Source: Antedon mediterranea (Eukaryota > Echinodermata > Crinoidea > Comatulida > Antedonidae). From it: a DNA stretch of 64,000 bases. The notes beneath the pieces are model-generated. The model was given only the letters and a program-made list of their open reading frames with translations. It ran no database searches and had not been told where the DNA came from. The stretch spans positions 1,077,922-1,141,921 of the forward strand of contig NC_092678.1 of the NCBI RefSeq assembly GCF_964355755.1, written 5' to 3'. Shown here piece by piece: positions 55,619 to 64,000 of the stretch. Each line of letters starts with the position of its first letter. Within the stretch, counting starts at the first letter, position 1. The translations under genes were made by a program, and so were the position numbers.

Positions 55619-58600
55619 CTAAAGAAAACAAAACATTCTTATTTTTGTCTTTTTCATCATACACATTCTTTTTCCTATTATCAGTATCATGAAAATCACC
55701 ACAAAAGTTCCATGGCTTCGATTTCTATAGTAGCTTACTAAAGCTTGGTTCCCACTAGGACGTAGACGCAACGCAAGCGAGTTGACCAATTACACGCGAC
55801 TGTTGGAATAATCTACTATCATTATGTGATTGGCCAAATCACTTTGCGTTGCGCTACGTCACTGCGTTGCGTCCTAGTGGGAACCAAGCTTTAAACGTGG
55901 ATAGAATAGGCTACTACAATATAATTATGTTGCTATGTATTGTATTATTGTATCAAAGAAGAACACACATACCTTGGCATCCAGAATTTATAATCTACGA
56001 AATAAATAAAGCATAAAGAATGAGTCAAGTTGTTATATCAATATTTATATATTTTGATGCACAATGTAACTAACTTTATGTCGGTTATTTCATAAAAAGT
56101 CTATTTGTTTAATACAGGTAGAGTCATTGATACGACGCATTGGATTGCAGGATATTTACAGGATATTTAGAGGATATACGACGGAACATTCCGAACAACA
56201 ATATGAGCGCTTAAGACAAAATGTCATAGGCTAAACGTCATGAAATGTACATACACATAGAAATGTATATAAGGTAAAACATACTTTAAAATTAGGCCTA
56301 CATTTATAATAGACACGAAAAAAATTACATATAAACAATTTGTTCGGGTAGAAGAAACTTCATATGGGAGGTATACTACGAAGGACATTGTTGTTATTGT
56401 TGTGAATTTGATTAAAATTGCAAGTGTAGCTACTTTTTGTGATAATTGGTTTACCTTGTTCCGCTCTACATTCACAAATAGTACAGTCCCTTTCATCCTT
56501 TAGTAGTTCACCATCTTGGCATAATCTAAAACACGGAATGGTTTCACACGGTTCTAAACAAACACAAAGGTAAATCAAACGAATTACAAACACAACAATA
56601 ATAGAGATTTATCGAAAGGTTGTTGAACTTTACGACTTGCAAAGCATCTGGTGATGTACTTATTTTAAGAAGACATTTTAAGACAGGATGTATCAAATTG
56701 GTATTAGGTTGGTTTTATTATTATCTCTATGGTCACAATGACGCGCGCGCGTGTATTAATATGATGTATATATAATCTTTATTTACAATTTCAATTATTA
56801 CAATTTACAATTTTACAACAACACCCAACATTACACCAAAAAGAAGCGAGTGCTTGTCATTTCAATTCAATTTAAAAGGGATGCGCCTAAACCGTCGTTT
56901 ACCTGAAAAAGATGGCGAAGGAAGACTTTTTAAATCTCTTGTCTGTTCCGTTTCATAATTATCATCTGGTACAAATTCATATCTCACTTCAAGTTTGCCA
57001 CTTCTACTGCTTGGTCCACGATAAACAACTTGAATGCGACTTGAAAGTGAAATAATTGTCTCAGCAACGTGCAATTCCGATTGGCTGCAGTAAGAGCGTA
57101 AGAATAGCCGACTGCCATCGTCATCCATATCGCGTACGTTTAGTCGCGGTTGACATAGCCTCTGCTGGTCCATACGTGGAAACATATCAATGGCCAGAAT
57201 CCTTAGAAAGACCCGGTAACCAGCAGGCGCATTAAACCGATAGATACAGTATGTTTCACTACCATCAAAGCTATCCATTATAATACCACGTGACAGACCA
57301 CCTTTGGAAACTGTTGCTCCACAATCTACGATTGAAAGAGAAGTTGTGATTGGTCAAAAGTGGATCATCATCAGCAGCAAAGGCTATAAAGATGAATTAA
57401 ATGATCTGTAATTGACCGTTGTATTACTTACCACGTGGTAACTTGCACACTCCTTTTGGTGAATCGTATCTACCATTTTGAATGACTCCTTTTGAACCGA
57501 CGCATATCAATGTGTCAGAACATGTACCGAAAATACCCAATGGACCACCACAGGATTCGCCTACAACCTACACAAGTATTTAAATAATTATGTATTATGG
57601 TATCTCTAGTATGCACTTAAAGGAACTTTAGAGTACCAGAATTAAGAGTTACATAACAGCACGTTCGAAACTATTATGAAAGCAACACATCTGAAATAAA
57701 AGGGAAAATCGTACCTTAGAGCACACGTGACAGCCACAGTTACACGGGTCAAGTATGGACCTTGAACCTGCTGGACATTGCTTTGGTTCACACGTGAATG
57801 CGGCCAACTGACCATCATGACCAATACAGGGGCAATCACTAGTTCTATTAGAATAAAAAGCATTAAGAATTAATGAGGAAAATCTAGTATGTGAAAAAAT
57901 AATGTAAGCAAAACTAAACAAGTCTGTTTTACATTAGGCGAATATTCACACGAATAGAGTTTTTAGAGAATTCTTGAACTCTGATTGTTTGTTGCGGATG
58001 TTTTCGCATCGCAACAAAATAATACGCGCGCATAAACCAACGCTTCGTGCGGAAATGATTTGAGCTGCTGTGGAAAAAAGACTCAATTAGACTCACCCTA
58101 ACTTGTCATCGATTCCTGGAATTTCTAAATACGCAACGTTTCTGCTTTCTGAAAATTAAATTAATTTTCTTTAAAGCGAAATAAAGATGTACTACATACC
58201 TGTTTGTTGAACGTTGAAATCAACCTTCTCCTGGTAAACAAATTCATATTTCATTTCCACACTCCCTCTGAGGTGTGCATGTTTAGTTTGATAGACAATT
58301 TGAATTCGATTACTATCAGAAACTAGTTTCTTTGGAAACTCTTCGCGTTGGTTGCCATGACATATCGATCTTAAGACATATCTATCAGGTCTTATATTGC
58401 GAACTTTAAGTTGTGGCGTGCAGTGGTCACCTTCAAGCATTTCAAAAGGGTCATATGTTATAGTGACCATGACTCTCTGATCAGGCCTGGACACAAATCT
58501 GTAGATACATCGGTCACTCCCATCTATATCAACAGGGATGACTCCGTTAAACACGTCTGATTTGTAGGAAGTTGTGACGTCACAGCCTATAGTAAAGAAA

Positions 58601-59963
58601 AAAAAATGTATAGATTACTATGATTTCAGTATTACGATTTCAATAAAAAATTATTTTCCTTTCATATTAGACAACTTCTTAATTTATTTAGCTTTATGGG
58701 ACTGAATATTTGGTGCGTAGGCCTACTATAATCGGACCCGGGAGTGGTCATGGCTTCGGACAAATTTTTACCTCGTTTGTGTGTACATAACTTGACGTCA
58801 TAAATCGAGACACATTCAAGTCCGTGCTTACATGTTCCGTACCGGTCACCACACTTCTCGCCTTTCAACTAAAACGTAAGCAGTAACGTTTCATTAGTAC
58901 AAGATACAACAAGATAACTTTATTGTCATATAGTTCAACGAAAGATTAGTAGGTCTATGCATATTATCTATATAAACGACAAACACACGAAGGAATGCAT
59001 CGACCTATGGCGTACAAAACGTACGAAATTATTACTCAGATCATCATGATATTCTATAGCTTAACAATTTTGCATGACAGCTTAAATCATGTTTGCCATC
59101 TTAAGCTCTAGTCACACGAGTCCTACCTTAGAGCAGACAAGAACTCCACAACGGCATTCATCATTAACCAGGTTGCTTCCGTGTGGACATGGGTGTTGTG
59201 ACATCGCTCTTTCGGCTGCTTCTTCAAAATCAACTACTTTACCATCTTGGTTAATGCACGGGCATGATGGGTAGTATCCACTGCTGTTCACACTGTAAAG
59301 AATGTGAAAAACCCCAAATACAAATATCAAATGAATACAAATGATTGTGGAATTGTTCAAATCTGTCTGGAATAATCACAAACAAATTAAAAACACAGTA
59401 TAATCCAATTGAGATTATACTCGTACTCAACTACGAGTAGTAACTGAACTACGAGTAGTAACTGAACTACGAGTAGTAACTGAACTACGAGTAGTAACTG
59501 AACTACGAGTAGTAACTCAACTACGAGTATTAACTCGACAACTACGAGTAGTAACTGAACTACGAGTATTAACTCAACTACGAGTATTAACTCAACCACG
59601 AGTAGTAACTCAACTACGAGTAGTAACTCAACTACGAGTATTAACTCAACTACGAGTAGTAACTCAACTACGAGTAGTAACTCAACTACGAGTAGTAACT
59701 CAACTACGAGTAGTAACTCATTTGCCTTCTGATTCACTTAAATGTAAGAACACTAAATGTAAGCCCCAAACATAGATTTATTGTTCACTATACCTCTATG
59801 ATATAACCTACTTTATAAATATTTACATATCTAAAAGACATTTTCAATTTTACTTTATTTTTACCTTGCAAACATTCTTACTAATTTTTACTATCGACTT
59901 TACTTACCGTAACAAAAAATTCAAAATTATATATAATTCAAACAAGCCAGTATTAACATTCAT
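55273..59963 (-). CDS. Secreted IGFBP-like/CUB/antistasin/thyroglobulin-1 protein
   Basis: Twelve exons: 59908-59963, 59127-59292, 58772-58868, 58200-58586, 58097-58148, 57715-57844, 57432-57567, 56903-57325, 56455-56553, 55973-55994, 55502-55618, 55273-55342. Phases join throughout: 1755 nt, 584 aa. Signal peptide (about 1-20), IGFBP N-domain-like module (about 26-105; CPCINQDG, CRCGVLVCSK, CGDRYGTCKHGLECV), CUB-like (107-235), second IGFBP-like module (about 253-341; CNCGCHVCSK), CUB-like (342-482), antistasin-like (483-515; CETIPCFRLCQDG, CTICEC), thyroglobulin type-1-like (523-584; TCDQDGHFASVQC). No transmembrane helix, so secreted. IGFBPs pair an IGFBP domain with thyroglobulin-1; insertion of CUB and antistasin is unusual. 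A growth-factor or protease-binding role is inference. Confidence 0.85.
55742..55890. mobile_element. MITE-1 copy, 149 bp
   Basis: Near-perfect hairpin: AGCTTGGTTCCCACTAGGAC to GTCCTAGTGGGAACCAAGCT, flanked by CTAA and TTAA. In intron 10 of the IGFBP/CUB gene. Confidence 0.85.
56455..56553 (-). CDS. Antistasin-like exon
   Basis: 99 nt, phase 1-1: EPCETIPCFRLCQDGELL and CTICECRAEQ. Six to seven cysteines in the spacing of antistasin-type protease inhibitor modules, also similar to short VWC motifs. Confidence 0.75.
56903..57325 (-). CDS. CUB-like domain 2
   Basis: 423 nt, phase 1-1, DCGATVSKGG start, ETYCIYRFNAPAGYRVFLRI, and IQVVYRGPSSRSGKLEVRYE end. The Y-C-x-Y-R-F, hydrophobic strand and final strand of CUB are visible. 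Ends with a basic RR-containing segment upstream of the antistasin exon. Confidence 0.82.
58200..58586 (-). CDS. CUB-like domain 1
   Basis: 387 nt, phase 1-1, GCDVTTSYKSD start, DRCIYRFVSRPDQRVMVTIT, IQIVYQTKHAHLRGSVEMKY. Clearly homologous to CUB 2 in this gene. Confidence 0.82.
59423..59722. repeat. 18-bp minisatellite
   Basis: About 16 units of CTACGAGTAGTAACTCAA/GAA. Lies in intron 1 of the IGFBP/CUB gene, between the signal-peptide exon and the first IGFBP-like exon. Confidence 0.95.
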
Positions 59964-60594
59964 GTTGTTTTCGGGTGATACACTTACTGGCCCTCTGATT
60001 ATTTCAGCTTCGACCAGAAATAATATGTGTTATGTGTGCTTACAACAAGATTGTGATCCTATGAACTTGAAAGCCGTTAGTTTGGGATTATAAGAAGTTA
60101 TGCCTTTTACAGTAACAATACTTCATTGATGTGTTTTATCACAATAAAGAACAATTTTACAATAGGTGTCAAAACAAACAAAAGATCCTAATGATCCTTC
60201 CGGTCTGATTGTCATAAAGCACTTTAGGAGGGATTTTAAATATTTTGGTAACATTTCTTAATTGTGAATCAGCAATGAATCATCATTACAATCTCTATGG
60301 ATAGTAAAATTCGAATATTGTACCTCTGACAGGTATAGATTTATTGTAAAATACCATGAAAATAATGAAACTATAATATTGCCTCAACATGTTCATAATT
60401 AATTAGCACCGCTTTTATCTGCTATGAATATTCAAATTCTTGATGAATATTCATTATACTCAGTGGAGCGTAACATAAATCACATTGTGATCAGTTGGTG
60501 GTACAAAAACAATAAAGTGTCGCGGAATTATTATTGTACACATTTTAACGTTATCTCATTTGAATTAAAACATTCGACACTTATACAATATAAT
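59964..60594. promoter_or_regulatory. Shared divergent promoter region
   Basis: Start codons of the IGFBP/CUB gene (59963, minus) and UBA3 (60595, plus) are 631 bp apart head to head, so both promoters should lie here. AT-rich; no CpG-rich core or clear TATA/CCAAT pair was assigned. Confidence 0.5.
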
Positions 60595-63500
60595 ATGAGT
60601 AATGATGAACCGTAAGTGGTAAAAAGTAAAACCGTTCGGTACACATTTGTGTTGTTTTTAAGACTATTGAGCTAGGCCCTGTGAGTCACTTTCCTTTACA
60701 AGTCGAAGTAACAGACGACCCGATACCACCCAAACGAGAATAAGCCTATATTGCATAGGCGTTACAAGGATGGGGCCTAGGTGTAGAAAACATCTCTCTT
60801 TATATATTATATCGGCTATAATATCTAATCAATGCCCATAGCAGATTTATTTATAGCACTTTTAGTTTTTTATCAGTCACAGAAATAGAATACATTTTTT
60901 TTGGTCATTTTTCAGTATGGTGGTTGATGATGGTGGCAACACTGAGAAGCAAAACTGGCCGGGAAGATGGAATCATGTTAAGAAACTTCTAGAAAGAACC
61001 GGACCATTTGCACACAGTGACTTTGAAGCCAGCCCTGAGGTACAACAAACAACAAAACAAGTTTACAAGAAATGATTACACTAAACATATTTTTTCTCTC
61101 ATTTAAATTAATATTACTGTATTTCTATTTGCAGATTTTAGGCTTTCTACTGAGCATGTGCAAGGTTCTAGTAATCGGAGCTGGAGGACTCGGCTGCGAA
61201 ATCCTGAAAGACTTGGTTTGTATTAAACGTAATCAGTGATACCAACATTGACAGCATATACATGAATAAACAGGGCCTGGGTTTAGATGATGAATACATG
61301 TTTTTGTTTTTTAGGCGTTATCTGGATTTAGACAGATTGAGGTCATCGATATGGATACCATTGACCTTTCAAACCTTAACAGACAGTTTTTATTCAGGTG
61401 AGCTATTATTCTTTTTGTCAACATATTATTGGTGCAGATGCAAATTTGACTTATTATCAGTGATAATGTTTTTGTTTTAATTAGACTTAAAGACATTGGG
61501 CAACCAAAAGCTACAGTGGCAGCTGAATTCATTAACAAGAGAATCCCAGGATGTGAAGTCAAAGCGTATCCTTCAGACTATCTTTTTAAATATGCAAGGC
61601 GATGTTCTTTTGTTTTTTAAAATTTTTTTAAAAAGCAATCAAATGCCATTATTATAATGGTTCAAATGGATTGTAATAATGTCTTAAAGAGGTAGTATTT
61701 TGAAAAAGATGGGGAGGGGGTGTACATGAAACAGACAAAAATAGTCCCAAAGTCATAGAAGAAATTGAGACACTCAGTAACATGAATTGGATAAAGTATG
61801 GAATGTATTGTGCCACATAACATACATTGAATAAGTATGGAAGGCAATATGTGACATATTACATGAATTGAATTAAAATTATCTTAACAGAACAATAGAC
61901 ATTTCAACAAAATACAAGATTTTGATGAATCATTCTATAGACGTATGTATATAGTTTTTGGTTTTAATTTAAAAAAATTTCAAAACAAATGTGAAATTTC
62001 GGTAGTTAACACATTGTTTTTTTTTACATTTCTAGAATTTCACATAGTTGTTTGCGGCTTGGATTCAATCATCGCTAGGCGATGGATCAACGGAATGCTT
62101 GTAAGTTAGATCAAAACTATCGAAGAGTTAACATAAAATTCAATGTAAAAAAAAAGTTATTTTTGTGCTTTTACAATACGAAAATAAATTTGCTTTAAAA
62201 TTGTAGTTAAGCCTGTTAAGATATGAAGACGGTGTGTTAGATCAAGCGTCACTTATTCCGATGATAGACGGTGGAACCGAAGGCTTCAAAGGAAATGCGC
62301 GTGTAATTCTACCGGGAATGACACCCTGTATTGAGTGTACACTGGATCTCTATCCTCCACAGGTAATGGCAGATAAATAGTGTATAATTATATTATGACA
62401 ACTTGCAATTCAATTGGGACCTATCCTTTAAAAGGAATGCATTAATTGTTGTGTGGTATTACTGTAAATTAAAATCAGCTGTTTCATTTTGTTTTTTTTT
62501 AGGTAAACTTTCCAATGTGTACAATAGCACATACACCAAGGTTGCCAGCACATTGCATTGAATATGTTAAAGTTTTGTTATGGCCTCAAGAAAAACCATT
62601 TGAAGGTAAGAAGGACATTAAGTGAATGTTAGAATGTTGCAGGAGGGATTGCCCACAATGCAACTAGTCGCGGGTAAAGGCTTTCTTAAAATGACTCCAT
62701 TTAAAAATGAATGATTTTTCTTTCTTTCATTAGGTGTTGCCATTGATGGCGATGATCCAGACCACATACAATGGATATTTGAGAAATCTCAACAAAGAGC
62801 TGATGAGTACAACATACAAGGGGTGACTTATCGACTTACTCAAGGTAGGCTGTTACCAATACATTATCGGAAAATTTATTATATAGTTTATGAATGACGT
62901 TAAAAATATTTGAACATTTTGAACATTATACAGTAAACACACACTATATTGTAGGTGTTGTGAAAAGAATTATTCCAGCAGTAGCGTCAACAAATGCTGT
63001 CATTGCTGCCCAGTGTGTGACTGAAGTATTCAAAGTGGCCAGTAGGTAGGTAACACACCACATACACCCATATAGGTGACCAGTAGGTAGGTAACACACC
63101 ACATACACCCATATAGGTGACCAGTAGGTAGGTAACACACCACATACAGGTGACCAGTAGGTAGGTAACCACACCACATACACCCATATAGGTGACCAGT
63201 AGGTAGGTAACACACCACATACACCCATATAGGTGACCAGTAGGTAGGTAACACACCACATACACGTGACCAGTAGGTAGGTAACACACCACATACACCC
63301 ATATAGGTGACCAGTAGGTAGGTAACACACCACATACACCCATATAGGTGACCAGTAGGTAGGTAACAATTCAAACCACTGCTGTTGGATGTGGTTGAAA
63401 TAAAATAAATTCACGCCACATATAGGTGTGGCTTCGCTTCTAGTATAAAGAAATAGCATTTAACAATTGTGTTTCTAATTATTCTTATTTATTTTTCAGT

Positions 63501-63982
63501 TGCTGTAACCCTTTGAATAACTACATGGTATTTAACGACACTGATGGATTATATACCTACACATTTGAAGCAGAAAAGAAAGTAAGAATACAGAGTATAC
63601 AAATATAATCACCCATAAATATATGGTATTATGTGTACACTCACTTAGCCAAATTCTGTAATACAGCATCACATATGTATCACATGTGACACCAGTATTA
63701 TGCTTATGGCCTATGATACATATGTGCATATGTGACACAGTATTACAGAACTTGTCTATAGTACTGGACAAATTATAGATACAATCAGTACAGAGAATCG
63801 TCCAAGATAATTAACTGATTAGTTTGTTAAATACAAACAATAAATGAAACACATTTTAAATAAATGTGCGATGTTTTACAGGAAGACTGTTTGGCATGCA
63901 GCCAAATCCCACAAACAATTCAAGTTTCAACTGATGATACGTTACAAACGGTTTACAACTATCTATGCGAGAATCCACAAAT
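60595..63982 (+). CDS. UBA3: NEDD8-activating enzyme E1 catalytic subunit, 3' end outside window
   Basis: Thirteen exons: 60595-60611, 60916-61039, 61135-61215, 61315-61397, 61485-61565, 61899-61942, 62036-62100, 62207-62362, 62503-62605, 62734-62844, 62955-63045, 63500-63581, 63882-63982; phases join to 379 codons and the last donor is at 63983. UBA3 with NAE1 activates NEDD8, forming a thioester before transfer to UBE2M for cullin neddylation. Visible: [18 protein letters not shown]-binding [12 protein letters not shown] (about 58-69), [18 protein letters not shown], zinc CxxC pairs at about 206/209 and 349/352, and the catalytic Cys in [12 protein letters not shown] (about 223). Human UBA3 is about 463 aa, so roughly the ubiquitin-fold domain is missing. 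Intron 11 begins with a minisatellite. Confidence 0.97.
63046..63366 (+). repeat. Minisatellite containing copies of the UBA3 exon 11 splice donor
   Basis: Nine occurrences of CCAGTAGGTAGGTAAC, the first spanning the exon 11/intron 11 border, spaced by 33-42 bp units with CACACCACATACACCCATAT and AGGTGA. Every unit repeats the last exon bases and donor. Confidence 0.95.
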
Positions 63983-64000
63983 GTGAGTAATGTGCACCAT

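Noticed and set aside
59112-59360. Hydrophobic lead-in before the first IGFBP-like exon as signal peptide
   Set aside because: No ATG in that frame, and a good acceptor (TTCTTTACAG) lies before the exon. The exon 59908-59963 supplies an ATG, a hydrophobic stretch, a GTAAGT donor and the right phase.
60424-60594. N-terminal extension of UBA3 upstream of MSNDEP
   Set aside because: The frame is open but the sequence does not resemble UBA3, whose N-terminus is short; it is probably 5' UTR.

Overview
This is a eukaryotic (animal) window: intron-rich genes with GT-AG splice sites, AT-rich intergenic DNA, many MITEs and satellite arrays, a Ty3/gypsy retrotransposon and a small nuclear tRNA-Lys cluster. 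SEFIR, HYR, EGF and CUB domains indicate a metazoan. The repeat landscape (for example runs of TAGGCC) and the receptor architectures suggest a marine deuterostome, perhaps an echinoderm; that placement is inference.

Layout. 1-2436 is one copy of a 2.4 kb dispersed repeat whose second copy lies at 42273-44766. 3121-4978 (+) is a broken C-terminal piece of IQUB. 5877-9228 is a non-autonomous element with about 160-bp terminal inverted repeats, filled with tandem arrays. 9402-42031 (-) is a 13-exon receptor gene (call it R1, 804 aa): signal peptide, IL-17-receptor-like ectodomain, EGF, two HYR domains, one transmembrane helix and a cytoplasmic SEFIR domain. Its introns hold an apparently intact antisense Ty3/gypsy element with identical LTRs (11742-20213), a THAP-type DNA transposon relic with a TTAA MITE nested inside (21998-25024), and about 6 kb of satellite arrays. 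45472-53941 (-) is a 13-exon paralogue (R2, 567 aa) with a related ectodomain and two EGF domains but a short tail without SEFIR; one of its introns holds a tRNA-Lys(CTT) array. 55273-59963 (-) is a 12-exon secreted protein (584 aa) ordered IGFBP-like, CUB, IGFBP-like, CUB, antistasin-like, thyroglobulin type 1. 60595-63982 (+) is UBA3, the catalytic subunit of the NEDD8-activating enzyme, cut by the window edge.

The exon models of R1, R2, the IGFBP/CUB gene and UBA3 were built by eye. In each, all splice phases join and the three complete genes total a multiple of three (2415, 1704 and 1755 nt), which is strong internal support. R1 and R2 look like a tandem receptor family in which a common ligand-binding head was joined to different stalks and tails: a signalling SEFIR form and a SEFIR-less, possibly decoy or modulatory, form. 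Repeat boundaries are approximate unless a target-site duplication is stated.
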